Source: Rutidosis leptorrhynchoides
Taxonomy: Eukaryota; Streptophyta; Magnoliopsida; Asterales; Asteraceae
Direction: 5' to 3'
Length of the DNA stretch: 64,000 nt
NCBI RefSeq assembly: GCF_046630445.1
Contig: NC_092338.1
Coordinates: forward strand, 338,047,001-338,111,000
Shown: positions 29,070 to 42,012 of the stretch, one piece after another
Layout of the letters: every line of letters starts with the position of its first letter
Position numbering within the stretch: the stretch's first letter is position 1
The notes under the pieces: model-generated
Database searches by the model: none
What the model saw: the letters and a program-made list of their open reading frames with translations, nothing else
What the model was told of the DNA's origin: nothing
Position numbers and translations under genes: made by a program

Positions 29070-30032
29070 TAACGAGGTGGGGCATTCGGCCGATTTTCGT
29101 TCATTTGTTGATGATTGTTTTTCGAAGAAAGTGGTGTTGGATGTTTATTGAGCCAACACAAGTGGGTCGTCTTTGAGTGGAGTAAATATAGATCTTCCAG
29201 TTAATGTTTCTGATGTATGTTCAGACCATATTCGGGATATACAGAACGAACCACGGGTGGTGGATGACGAGTTGAGAGTGGTGGATACGCTCATGAAGGC
29301 ATCCGGGTGTTTCGATGCTACTGATGATTTCATAGCTTTGGCTAAGTGTAAGGATTTAGATGAAGGTGTCATGAAAGAGTCGACGGGTATGAGATCGATT
29401 GTTGCTAAGGGTAAAAAGACTTGCGGAGTTGATGAAACTCTTGGTTATCCGTTTTATAATTTGGATGAGGTAGATAATGCGCTTAGTAGTGTTGGTTTCG
29501 GTCCAAAAACTAAAAAAGGCGAATTGCGGATGTCTTGACATCCGAAAAGTGCATTGAAACTACTAATGAACTTCTTGATAATTTCGCTAATGTCGCTACC
29601 GGAACTAGTGCGAGTCGTAAGTTTTGTATTTGTGCGGATAAAAGTTGCAAAGGTTTTTGTAGGGGTTGGCATGTACGTGCTAACAAGTTCCGGTTTAATG
29701 GAGGGAAGAAGGTTGAAACTAAGGGTGATAGCAAGAAGAGAGGTAATGTTAAGAAAAAGGGTGGTAAAGATGAAACTCTTTGTTTGCACGATTCTAGTGA
29801 TGAAGACGAGGCCGGGGCTGCTTTTCTTAAGACTTCAAAAGATAATCAAAATGCCGACAAGTGTAGGTGGAAGTATGTGGGATCGGGGACGGGACAGGTG
29901 TTAGATGGAGTAGGCTTTTTTAATCAGTTCAAGAATGGCAGTCTGAATTCGGAAGGGGTCGGAATTGAATCAGCGTTTGCATTTAAGGCTAAAGTGGATA
30001 ATGGCGTCAACAACATCAATATCGGTGAATAA
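29070..30032 (+). pseudogene. Split ORF of unknown family, Cys-rich and Lys-rich
   Basis: Two overlapping frames, 29173-29538 and 29535-30032, join smoothly if one base is missing near 29525. Together they would give roughly 285 codons. Coding-like sequence (HSADFRSFVDDCFSKKVVLD) also extends upstream in the first frame to about 29070, broken by a TGA near 29147. Visible features are an acidic N-terminal half, a Cys/His segment (CICADKSCKGFCRGWH) at the start of the second half, then a Lys/Gly-rich basic tract and an acidic DSSDEDEAG patch. A Cys cluster followed by basic residues would suit a nucleic-acid-binding protein such as a LINE ORF1, but I do not recognise it. The T-run and G-run after 30055 may belong to the same element. 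Confidence 0.4.
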
Positions 30033-30304
30033 GTGGGTGTGGTCGTGTTCTTCTAGTTTTTTTTTTCTTTTTGTTTTTTTTGGTAGGGGGGGGGGGTGGG
30101 GGTGTTAGCTTCATTTTCTTCGATGTTTCTTTTTTTAGTTGTATGTTTAGCCCACGATGAGGCTCGGTGTTAGTTAGATTTAGAACTTTGTCTTTGAAAG
30201 GTTTTGTTTTCTGTCTCCGAATCGCGGATGTCTTTTATATCTTTATTATCTTTTCTCTTTTCGAGATTAAGATTTGTTGTAAAATTTTTGTGTATTTCCC
30301 AAAA

Positions 30305-31952
30305 TGTAACGACCCAACCCGTTAAACACCGCAATTTTTTTTTTTTAAAGGGGACAGGCCAAGCCTATCAAGCAATTACCGCGGCGCGGTGCATCTGGCC
30401 GCGGCGCAGCCCACAATGGAAACTGGAGGTCAGAACCCATCAAAAAGCTGATACCAATCTGCGTTCAAGCTCGCAGCGCGGCATTAGCCCGGACCTGATT
30501 CTGACTTGTACAAAATTTTATACAACACCAAATTTCGCGGTAATCGACAAACATCAACACAAAGGCTTTCAGCTGCATAACTAAATAAAGTTTACATGGT
30601 TTAATAACTCCAAAAACAAGAACTTGACTCCCCGGGCATCATTCGCCCATTTACAAATCAAGAATACGAGTTCCGACCGACAAGTTTAAATACCAAACAT
30701 AAACCCGAGCATGGTGTTTGGGTTAAACTACCCAAACTTAGGTCGAACTCCAAAAGCTAAACTCTAGCATAATCACGTAGTGAGATCGCTAGTCCAAACG
30801 TATACCCTTGCCCTTATCCACGCCGGAGCCTAAAAAGGTAAACAACGAGAGGGTAAGCAAAACGCTTAGTGAATGCAATAATTATAAGCATACATATATA
30901 ATATACCTACTTGCAATCACTTACGCATTTACCGCATACACGCTAGCAAACTAAAATAGCATACCATCGCAAAGTATAACGCTAAATCACCAATACCACG
31001 AGCTAGCACAAACATTAGCATATAATCCACACATATAATATGTTATACTACTGCACGAATCCATGTTTAACCAATCGCACAAAGGAATGGTACTCGCGAA
31101 AGACCATCAGAGTTCGCAACATCCATTAGTGTACTTAACACCGCGTATCACTAATCTCCGGAGTGGCATCTTAACACTTCGATACTTCACCCCGAGTGGC
31201 ATCTTAACACCTCGATGCTTCATTCATCAATTTTACTTTCGGGAATGGCGTCTTAACACCTCGACACTTCACTCCCGGGTGGCATCTTAACACCTCGATG
31301 CTTCACCCCGAGTGGCATCTTAACACCTCTATGCTTCACTCGTCACGTGAAACGTGGCTTCTTAGCACCTCGACACTTCACATTTCACGCTACACAAATA
31401 AATACATTATATACCTACGCATATAATTATTCCACTCACCTTAACGCCCTTTGTGAATGATAACCGAGCTTGCAACCTTCAATGTAACGTACCTATTACA
31501 TTATGCATATAATCAATCACACAATCAAGTTGGTCAACCAACTCACTCACCATCCTAGTGTCATTTTGACCCATGGTGCAATTTCGACCCATTTGCACCT
31601 TAACCCTAATATTAGGTCAATTCTGTCAAAACCCTAACACTAGCCATTTAGGGTCTTAATACACTTATTAACATGAGGTTATCGCATTTTCACACTCATT
31701 AGACAACTCAAGTCACCCAAGACTCATTTGACCCATTTCAAGGTTAACACACCCATTTGGGCCACCAACAAACCCAAATAACACCCACTTACTTAATATC
31801 TAGGTGTTCTAGTAATTTACTAACAAATTATGACTCATAAATACATTTATCATTTCAAAATCCTAGGTTAGTCACTCTTGGGTCTTTATGACCTAAATCT
31901 TTACCCAAAACCCCCAAATCACTAACTAATGGGTTTTATGTTCATCACTAAC
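30305..31952. mobile_element. LTR E, interrupted by element A
   Basis: Begins TGTAACGACCCAACCCG and runs without protein-coding frames to the insertion of A at 31953. The order of landmarks (GC-rich 'ccgcggcgcggtg', then 'gagggtaagcaaaacgcttagtgaatg') parallels the B LTR read on the plus strand, so E probably has minus orientation. No primer-binding site adjoins 30305. The rest of E must lie beyond the window's right end. Confidence 0.6.
31155..31385. repeat. Six-copy degenerate tandem repeat in LTR E
   Basis: Units of about 30-48 bp share 'gtggcatcttaacacctcg' followed by 'atgcttcac' or 'acacttcac', with short variable spacers. Copies start near 31162, 31192, 31243, 31278, 31309 and 31351. 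Confidence 0.85.
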
Positions 31953-34823
31953 TGAAGCGTCCCGTTCATATCGAATATAAACGTCACGTACTCATTAGTG
32001 TCATTGCGAGGTATTGACCTCTATATGTGACATTTTTCAAAATCTGCATACGTTTTTATAATACAAACCATAACCTTTATTATAATCGAAGGTTCAAACA
32101 GCATAATAATGATTATCATTTAGTGATAATCTTAGTTTTACAAACTTTACATTTGATAATAACAATACGATTTCCAACATATTTCACATTATAAATCTTC
32201 CGATATGCAGTTTTATTTTTGACACAAATATGCATACTCCAAATCTTGCTTAAATTCGGTATAATGCAGCGGAAGTTTTTAATTATCACCTGAGAATAAA
32301 TAAGCTTAAAACGTCAACATAAAGTTGGTGAGATATAGGTTTAATGCTAGCAGCGTTATAAATATAGACCACAAGATTTCATATACACAAACGTTTTAAT
32401 AAAAATATTCTAAGTGGTTGAGCACTTGATAACCATACTTAACATTTAATCAACGTCGCATATTCCCTTTATTATGAAATCTCACTACACCGTACCAAGT
32501 ATAGTTACCGAAACGAAGTACTGTGCAACCGTTGAATAATGGTCGTCCAGTCCGGTTGGGGTTGTCAGGCCCGATAGATCTATCAACAGGATTCGCGTTT
32601 ACAATACCTCATGTAAATAGTAGTTACCAAGTTACAGGGAAGTATGACAGTGGTACAACTCAATGTAGAATATATATTTTTAATCACTTGTGTCCATAAC
32701 GTAAATCATAAAATGCATGTATTCTCATCCCGAAATATTTAGAGTTTAAAAGTGGGACTATATACTCACTTTTGTCTTGAAGATATACGACTTGGTCTCC
32801 GATAGATATCACGAACCTAACCATATATAATATATCAACATGTTTTCTTTTCAAATAATCGTTACATGTATACTTATAATACTTTTAATATCTAATTGTC
32901 CGTAGTTAGCAGTCCGATATTAGTGGTCCACAATTAGTTGTTCAATAAAATAAATAAAGACCCCATCGTATTCGTATTGATCAGAATTAATCTCGACCCA
33001 TGGTACCATGTTGTCAAATGACGTGTTGCGTACATAAAGTACCGTATTGTCAAATGACGTGTTGCGTACAATCATGAGGTCTTATGATTAATCTTCTCGT
33101 GTTGTTTACGGGTGGTCCTGAAATATGTAGAATTAAATCATGAGTAAATATATATGAAATATCATATTAATTAATAAAGATATGATTAGTTTAGTTTTAC
33201 TCCAATTAATTTCGTAGCTAAACTAGCTTCGGATACCCAATTTTGTTTTAGCCGTAGTTTCTTCAATATAACTCCGTTTTTGTTGGTTCAACTTGCCACT
33301 TCCTTGGATCGAGTCATTATTTATGAATATGAACTGTAAATACCTTAGTTTGGATTCAAAATCACAGGTTATAGGTCAAACTTTGGTAAATCTTATGAAA
33401 GTGATCATTTCCGTTGTAAAAACAAAATCTAGATGATCATTTTTACAAAAATACTTACACTTTGAGTTACACCATGAGATTTATATATATTAACATATTC
33501 ATAAGAAATATCATTTTTCCAGAATATAAACTTTCAATTCATAGTTTAAGATGGTTTTTAATTATCCAACCCAAAACAGCCCCCGGTTGCACTCCGACGA
33601 CGTAGATTCAGTTTTAAGGTGTTCTTTGTAAAATCAAGTTGTATCTTGTTAAGTTATCATATCATTATGATATATTACAGGTCTTGAAGTGTTTTAAAAG
33701 TCAAGTTAGAAGGATCTATTTAGTTTGCGAACAAGTTTGAAATCATTCAAACTATGTTCTTGTTGTTATATATATTCGTAGTAAGATAGTCATATATAAA
33801 TTGAACAAGATGATGAACCAAGGTTATACCTCAAGTATGATGAAGAAAGTTACTGAATAAACAAGATATGAACTTGTTCTTGATGACTTGGAAGATTTAG
33901 AAGTGAAATCAAGAAGAGAAACAAAGTTGTAAGTAAGTTTATATCTTGATTTAAGATAAATAACTTACATGAATTGAATCAAAGTTTAAACATAGTTTTA
34001 CCTTGATTATGAAGCTAAAAGATGGTGAAAATGCTTGAAGATGATCAAGTATGATGTTAGGAGTATTTTGAGAGAGAATTTGGAGTGTAAGTATGAGAAA
34101 ATGGAATGGAAAAATGGGGTGAAATCATAAAAATGAATTTACTTGTTATATAGAAAAAAAAATCCTTAAGTTTGTTTTTTAGCTCATTAGTCATATAAGT
34201 TGATAAATAATGGTTCCATATGTTTTTGACTCTAAGATGGCTGCTAAGAATGAATGATTAAAGGTGTATATACCAATAGTAAATACATCTAGAAGCTGCG
34301 TACAATACGATTACATATACCCTAGGTATACGTGTAAAAATCTTGAGGAAACGGAACGAGAATTCAAATATAACTATCTTTTGTGAATATATTTATATTG
34401 TTTTATGTATTTAAGCCCTTTAAAAGTAATTAAATACGTATTTATATGATACTTGTATAAGCATTATAGGTTATAGGTATATATATCAAAGAACGTTACG
34501 TATAGTTACCGTTTTGAAAACTTTAGTTAGTAGTCTCAAAGTATACTTATAACTCATTGTTATTAGTACACAATGATATGTTAAACCATCCTTAGGTCAT
34601 GTTAAATATGTATAAATACGTATATGTACACAATCGTATAATTATCGTATGTTATATAGTTCGTGATATCATCGGTCAAATTGGACGGTCAAACGTTGTG
34701 TAAAACTTTTTTCAAAAACACAAGACCCAACAATTTGGATTGCTTATAATGTTGGTAATGTTTAATTTATGTAAATATTAATCTCATATGTATAAAACGA
34801 TCGGAAAAATCCGGGTCGTTACA
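31953..34823 (-). repeat. 3' LTR of element A, 2871 bp
   Basis: Minus-strand ends TGTAACGACCCGG...GGGACGCTTCA. Strong similarity throughout to the in-window part of the 5' LTR (61404-64000) and to the LTRs of the LARD-like element. Confidence 0.92.
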
Positions 34824-34860
34824 GTACCTACCCGTTAAATAAATTCCGTCCCGAAATTTT
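34824..34860 (-). other. Polypurine-type tract region of element A
   Basis: On the minus strand 'cgggacggaatttatttaac' then 'gggtaggtac' adjoins the 3' LTR, nearly identical to the LARD sequence at 7860-7890. Confidence 0.6.
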
Positions 34861-37800
34861 AAAGTTGTACCTATTTTGCGTTCTCGGGAAACAAATGTGG
34901 GTACTTTTGTTTCATCTAACCTCTCATTCCAAAGTAAACTCAGGAACCCTTCGTGCATTCCAACGAACCTTAACGATTGGTATGTTGCTCTGCTTGAGTT
35001 GTTTAACTTCACGGTCCATGATTTCGACTGGTTCTTCTATGAATTGTAGTTTCTCGTCGACTTGGATTTCTTCAAGAGGAATGGTGAGGTCTTCCTTTGC
35101 AAGACACTTCTTAAGGTTTGAAACGTGAAATGTATTATGTACTCCGGAGAGTTGTTGTGGTAACTCGAGTCGATAAGCTACCGGTCCAATGCGTTCGATG
35201 ATCTTGAACTGGCCTACATACCTTGGGTTCAGTTTACCCCTTTTGCCGAAACGTATTACACCTTTCCAAGATGAAACCTTTAGCATAACCATGTCACCAA
35301 TCTGAAACTCTAATGGTTTCCTTCGGACATCAGCGTAGCTCTTTTGGCGACTACGGGCTGTTTTCAATCTCTCCTTGATTTGTACTATCTTCTCAGTAGT
35401 TTCGTGTATGATCTCGGGACTAGTTAATCGTCGATCTCCTACTTCATTCCAATAAATAGGGGATCTACACTTCCTTCCATACAGTGCTTCGAATGGTGCA
35501 GCTTTAATGCTCGCATGATAACTATTATTTTACGAGAATTCTGCTAATGGTAGATATTTATCCTATCCATTTCCAAAATCGATTACACATGCCCTGAGCA
35601 TGTCTTCAAGAGTCTGAATTGTTCTTTCACTATGCCCGTCAGTTTGCGGATGATATGCAGTGCTCATATCCAAACGAGTTCCCAGGGCCTCCTGTAGTGA
35701 TTGCTAGAACTTTGATGTAAATCTACTATCACGATCGGATATAATGGAAATAGGTATTCCATGCCTTGAAATAATTTCCTTTATGTATAATCGTAATAGT
35801 TTCTCCATTCTATCCGTTTCTTTTATAGGCAAGAAATGTGCAGATTTGGTGAGACGATCAACTATTACCCAAATGGTGTCATAACCCCATGCAGTCTTGG
35901 GTAACTTCGTGATAAAATCCATGGTAATACCGTCCCACTTCCATTCTGGGATTTCTGGTTGTTGAAGTAACCCTGACGGCTTCTGGTGTTCTGCTTTGAC
36001 TTTGGAACAAGTTAAACATTCCCCGACATATGTTGCAACGTCTGTCTTTAAATTAGGCCACCAATAATGCGTCTTAAGATCTTGATACATCTTTCCAACT
36101 CCAGGATGTATCGAGTATCTTGTCTTATGTGCCTCGTTCAATATCAACTTCCTTAATCCACCCAACTTTGGTACCCAAATACGTTTTGCAAAATATCGAA
36201 TTCCGTCTTCTCGTATAACGAGTTGATTCTCATACTTCTTCATTATTTCATTTCCTATGTTTTCCTTAATAAGAGCTTCTCGTTGAGCCTCTTTGATTTG
36301 TGAGTTGAGATTCATGCGAATTTTTTTGTTCATTGCTCGTACTCGAATTGGCTCTCGTTCCTTTCTGCTTAGAGCGTCGGCCAATACATTCGCTTTCCCG
36401 GGATGATAGCGAATCTCACAATCATAGTCGTTTATCAGCTCGACCCATCTACGTTGCCTCATGTTCAGCTGTTTCTGGTCGAAAATATGTTGAAGGCTTT
36501 TATGATCGGTAAACACAGTGCATTTTACCCCATATAAGTAGTGTCTCTATATCTTCAATGCAAACACGACTGCTCCCAGTTCTAGATCATGCGTCGTATA
36601 ATTTCGCTCGTGAATCTTTAATTGTCGGGATGCGTACGTAATAACTTTCTTTCGTTACATAAGGACGCAACCAAAACCTTGTCGCGAAGCGTCACAATAT
36701 ATCTCAAAATCTTCGTTCCCTTCAGGTAACGATAAAATAGGCTCCGTAGTCAACTTCTTCTTCAGTAATTGAAATGCACTCTCCTGCTCAGAAGTCCATT
36801 CGTACTTCTTCCCTTTTTGCGTTAACGATGTTAATGGTTTCGCTATTCTGGAAAAATCTTGAATAAACCTTCTATAATAACCAGCTAAACCTAAAAATTG
36901 ACGTATCTGCGTTGGTGTCTTAGGAGTCTTCCATTTTTCAATGGCCTCAATTTTAGCTGGATCAACCTGAATTCCTTTGCTACTAACAACGTGGCCAAGA
37001 AATTGCTCTTCTTTCAACCAAAAAGCACATTTAGAAAATTTGGCATATAACTGTTCTTTTCTTAACAATTCTAATACCAACCTTAAATGCTGCTCATGCT
37101 CTTGCTCATTTTTGGAATAGATGAGAATATCGTCAATGAAAACGATAACAAACTTATCTAGATACAGACTACAAACTCGATTCATGAGGTCCATGAATAC
37201 AGCTGGCGCATTCGTCGTTCCAAACGGCATGACCAAAAATTCGTAATGATCGTAGCGTGTTCGAAAAGCAGTTTTTGAAATATCTTCTTCTTTGACGCGT
37301 AGTTGATGATAGCCCGATCTTAGATCGATTTTTGAATAAACACATGATCCTTGCATTTGATCAAATAAGTCGTCAATTCTCGGTAGTGGATACCGATTCT
37401 TGATAGTTAACTTATTTAATTCACGGTAATCTATACACATTCGGAAGGATCCATCTTTCTTCTTGACAAATAAAATCGGAGCTCCCCACGGTGAAGTGCT
37501 CGGTCGAATTAAACCACGGTCCAGTAATTCTTGTAACTGGCTTTGTAACTCTTTCATCTCAGATGGTGCAAGTCTGTATGGAGCACGAGCCACTGGCGCA
37601 GCTCCTGGTACTAGATCTATTTGAAATTCTACAGAACTAAATGAAGGTAATCCCGGCAACTCTTCCGGAAAGACTTCAGGAAAATCTCTTGCCACAGGCA
37701 CGTCGTTGATGCTCTTCTCTTTTTCCTTCGTTTTGACTTTATTAACATGTGCTAAGATTGCATAGCACCCTTTCTTCAAGTACTTTTGGGCTTTCAAACA

Positions 37801-39169
37801 ACTAATGAGTTTTAGCTTTGAGTTACCCTCTCTCCATAAATCATTACCGGCGTTTTATCCTTACGAGGAATGCGAATTGCCTTCTTAGCACACACAACTT
37901 CAGCTCCTATTTTGGACATCCAGTCCATGCCAACTATTACATCAAAACTTCTTAATTCTACGGGTATCAAATCAATTTTAAACGTTTCTCCGGCTAAATT
38001 TATTTTACAATCACGGCAAATTTTATCGGCTTTAATTAGTTTACCATTAACTAACTCAATCATGTACTTAGCATCTAGAGGTAATGATGAACAATTCAAT
38101 TTAGCATAAAAGCCTCTACACATATAACTTCTATCGGCACCAGTATCAAATATAATATATGCTGATAAGTTATTAATGGTAAACGTACCCGTAACAAGCT
38201 CCGGGTCTTCACCCGCCTCTCTAGCATTAATAATAAATGCTCTTCCACGTGCAGGTCCGTTATTCTTCTCTGGATTCGGGCACTGGCTCTTATAATGACC
38301 CTGTTTCCCACACCCATAACAAGTAACAGTGGCCAAGGCAGTTCTATTTGCATTGGTGGCAGGAGTCTTGGTGTCATTTGTAATTGTAACGGGAACCCTA
38401 CAATCTTCAGTAAGATGATCCCTTCGATTACAATTGTTGCATACCACATTACAATAACCAGAGTGATGTTTATGGCATCTGTTACATAAAGGATTTCGTC
38501 CCTTGTAACCTGAACTTGAACCACTACGCGCACCTTGCGTGGTTTCTTGTTTCTTGTTGGATTGTTGATGATTACCTTCCCACTTTCTTTTATTTTTCGA
38601 TGTCTTGACATCGGTGTTCTTATCCAGAATAATCTGGTCCATCAACTCGTTTGCCATGGAGATGGCTTCATGAATAGTCTTGGGTTTCGATGCTGTAACA
38701 TTTGCCTTGACATTTTTAGGCAAACCATATTTGTACAGTTCTATCTTCCGTTCTTCGGTTGGTACCAATTCGGGACATAGCAAAGCTAATTCCATGAATT
38801 GCTGATTGTAGTTGGTGAGTTCAGTACCAACAACTTTCAGGCTTCGTAATTCAGTTTCCAACTTCCTAACCTCGTTCCTTGTACAATACTCGTTGATTAG
38901 CATTGTTTTGAATTCTTCCCATGGAGTATCAAAAGCTACATCTCCTCCTACGGCCTTCACATAGTTTTTCCACCACGTGAGTGCACTATCTTGTAGGGTG
39001 CACGATGCATACTTGGTCATGTCCTTCTCAATACAACCACTGATTTTAAACACAGACTCAATCTTTTCGATCCACCAGATTAAACCGATCGGTCCTTCTG
39101 TTCCACTGAATGATGAGGGCTTGCAACCTTGAAAAGTTTTGTAGGTGCATCCCACACGAGGATTTGGGT
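34861..39169 (-). pseudogene. Gag-pol of element A (main part), broken
   Basis: Minus strand. Gag core from 39169 (GCTYKTFQGCKPSSFSGTEG), zinc knuckles including CYGCGKQGHYKSQC, protease motif FDTGADRSY, then a frameshift near 37835. Protease-RT linker and RT follow ([21 protein letters not shown]), with a stop at the Gln after CVLM (36655). RNase H includes [10 protein letters not shown], preceded by a Trp-to-stop near 36550. Integrase follows with its zinc module ([19 protein letters not shown]) and core; three further stops lie between 35530 and 35712. The C-terminal part has a GPF-like segment ([20 protein letters not shown]) and chromodomain ([22 protein letters not shown]). The ORF ends early at 34924 where Arg reads TGA. 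All enzymes needed for reverse transcription and integration are recognisable but none is intact. Confidence 0.9.
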
Positions 39170-39174
39170 TAACT

Positions 39175-41440
39175 TGTAGCTACCCGACCAAATCATGTTT
39201 GACGGCGCCGACTACTTAGGTCCCATTACGTGGTCATAAGTCTTTAACATGACGTTTGACCAAAATATGTCGCATTCATTTCATAAGTAAAAGGATGTTT
39301 CAAGTTTACAAACGTAGTTCAAAAGACTAGTTACATTACAAAGTTTAACGTATGAATGAAACCTATGCGACACAATTTAAAGTAGTCAAAAGACGCTCCA
39401 ACTATGCAGGTATACTCGACATCCAAGCAAGTATCAAAAAGAGTGCGGAAGCATGTATCAAGCAGCGTTCAAGGACCTGAGAAAACATATAGAAAACTGT
39501 CAACGAAAACGTTGGTGAAATCATAGGTGTTTTAGTAAACGTTGCATTTGAACCACAAGATTTAATATAATATGATTATCAAAATCATTTGCATTCCAAA
39601 GTTGTTATTTGTTTCGCAGGCACCCAATTATCAAACTTAACTGTTTTGCACCCTTTGCGTAGTGTTAGAACATACACTAGACCCGAAAATATATTTCATC
39701 CGCTAACGGTAGGGAACCGTCCGAATGAGGCTCGTCAAGCCCATGTGATCACATAATATAAGTTCACGTTTACACCCTGCAAGCGTAACTAATGATAATT
39801 GAATTGAGGCTTTTTGTTCAAACCCGTACGTGGAATGTTCGTTTTCGTACTTGTGTTCAAGTGTAAAAGTATGATACGTATATGTTTCTCATCCCATAGT
39901 TTAAAGCATAAAAGTTGTTAAAAGATGGGACTATGATCTCACCTTGTATGCACGAGTAATAAGTACTTCAACGACTAACGTGTGCAAAGAACAATGCTAG
40001 TCTTGACCTAAACAAATAGGTCGTATCAATATCGGTAAACGCGATAGGTCAAAGATGTTCAATTAGTCCTATGGCTCGTTACGACTCGATTATGTAGCAT
40101 GTGAATCAAATTGTCCAAGTTTCATGCAAGATACAAGTATAGAAACAAGTTAGAAAGATTGCATAATCATTTGGTTAAGTTTGACAAAAAGTCAAACTTT
40201 GGTCGGTCAAAGTCAACGAAAAAGTCAACACGTTCTGGTCGGGTCCCGAATTATTTTTCTGAGGTTTTTATTCATATATAAGCATGTTAGAACAAGTCTC
40301 ATTTGAATCGGAGGTCCATAGCGTGCCAAACATTTTTCATATAATTGACAAGTAGGTCAGAACCTGAACACGGCTTAGGCCGCGGCGATCAACGGGTGTT
40401 GGTACCTGGTCAGTCTCAATTGTCCAAGTCTCTAATCAAACTTCATTTTCACATAAATCACAAACCGTAAACTCTTACGACACGCATTTTATATCGTTGG
40501 AAAGCTAATTTGACAAAGAACACAACTGAACACGTTTCATCAACCAAAAACATCATTTGTAATAACCGAATTTCCAACATTTAATGCTCAATTAATGCTC
40601 AAGTTCACAAATGCACAAAATAGGATTCGGGAATTAAATGCATCCCTATAATGCGCCGTTTCATTGATAATCAAGCATACAATACAACTAACTACTTACT
40701 AACAACAATTCATGGCATTCAATACATCAAAAGTTCATTTCAAGTTCTCCGAACCCTAACCCAAATTCACCAAAAGCACTAATCATGTTTATGAAGTTTT
40801 CTAAAACAACCTACACATCAAATTGAAGCTAGTGATGTTAGGAACACATTTAATACATGCATTTATAATATTTAACAACATTTAAGCAATCAAATCATCA
40901 ATCAAACACACCAAACTTTCAAGTTCATGCTAGTTATCAAAAATAACAACATCGAACATATAATTCATATATTCATGTTAGACTTGAGCCATAGACACTA
41001 ATTAACATCTTTATAAGTTAAAAACATCAAGAACACAAAATCTAGTGATTTTAGAAAGTTACCCAAACGTAATGAAATCGGTATGGAATCGAAGAGGAAG
41101 TTGCAAGGATTCCAAATATGTAATTTGTTTTGCAAGACACCCGCTAGCTTGGATTTAGATGATGATTCTTTGAAATGGTGTTTTGAGAGAAAATAAGAAA
41201 GTAGTGAAGAAAATGGAAAAAGAAAAGGGAATTAATGAATGGATGAGAGTGAAGGGTTGACTAGTTGACCTAGTCACTTCTTTGCTCTCTTGGCAACAAT
41301 GGTCCCTCTAGTTTCATTCGGGTGTATGAATTACCTAAACGAGATATTTTAAAACGCGTATTAACGAGGGATGTCATAAACATATAACGGAATTTAAATA
41401 GTTAAACGGAAAAGTAAACGAAAAAAGGCGGGATGTTACA
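39175..41440 (-). repeat. 3' LTR of element B, 2266 bp
   Basis: Plus-strand ends TGTAGCTACCCGACC...GGCGGGATGTTACA. 25 bp shorter than the 5' LTR because of a deletion in the GC-rich segment near 40380. Confidence 0.93.
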
Positions 41441-41475
41441 TTACCTACTCCTTAAAAGAAATTTCGTCCCGAAAT
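41441..41475 (-). other. Polypurine-type tract region of element B
   Basis: On the minus strand 'tttcgggacgaaatttc' then 'ttttaaggagtaggtaa' leads into the LTR start at 41440. Same layout as in the other three elements. Confidence 0.6.
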
Positions 41476-42007
41476 TTAAGTAGGCGTAGTAGTCGTTGTT
41501 TCTTCCTCGGGATCTTGCGTTTCTGGAACCGGAAACAAGTGAGGGTATTTCTTTTGCATTTGATCTTGCCTTTCCCAAGTAAACTCGAGTCCTCTTTTTG
41601 CGTTCCAACGGACTTTGACAATCGGGATTCGGCTTTGTTTCAACGTCTTGACGGAGGTGTCCACAATCTCAACCGGTTCCTCCACAAAATGAAGTTTGTC
41701 ATCAATAGTAAGTTCCTCGAGAGGGATGATGATATCGGGTTCGGCAAGACACTTTTTCAAGTTAGATACATGGAAGATAGGATGAACGGAGTTCAGTTGA
41801 GGCGGAAGATCTAAACGATAAGCAACGGTTCCAATACGCTCCAAGATATCGAAAGGACCAATATACCTTGGATTTAGCTTCCCGCGTTTCCCAAAACGGA
41901 TTACTCCCTTCCAAGGTGCGATTTTTAACATTACTCGGTCACCGACTTGAAATTCGAGGTCGTTGCGTCTTTTGTCGGTGTAGCACTTTTGACGACTCCG
42001 GGCCGTC
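41476..42007 (-). pseudogene. C-terminal gag-pol part of element B
   Basis: Minus strand, from the C insertion to the stop. Contains [20 protein letters not shown], the GPF segment ([19 protein letters not shown]), the chromodomain ([39 protein letters not shown]) and a Thr-rich tail. This piece itself is open. It is separated from the rest of its gene by 11.7 kb of element C. Confidence 0.88.
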
Positions 42008-42012
42008 CGAAG

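Noticed and set aside
30085..30104. G-run as a possible G-quadruplex regulatory site
   Set aside because: A single broken G-run after a T-rich tract; no gene context to support a role.
31150..31390. CRISPR-like array
   Set aside because: Repeats are degenerate with irregular spacers inside an LTR of a plant genome.
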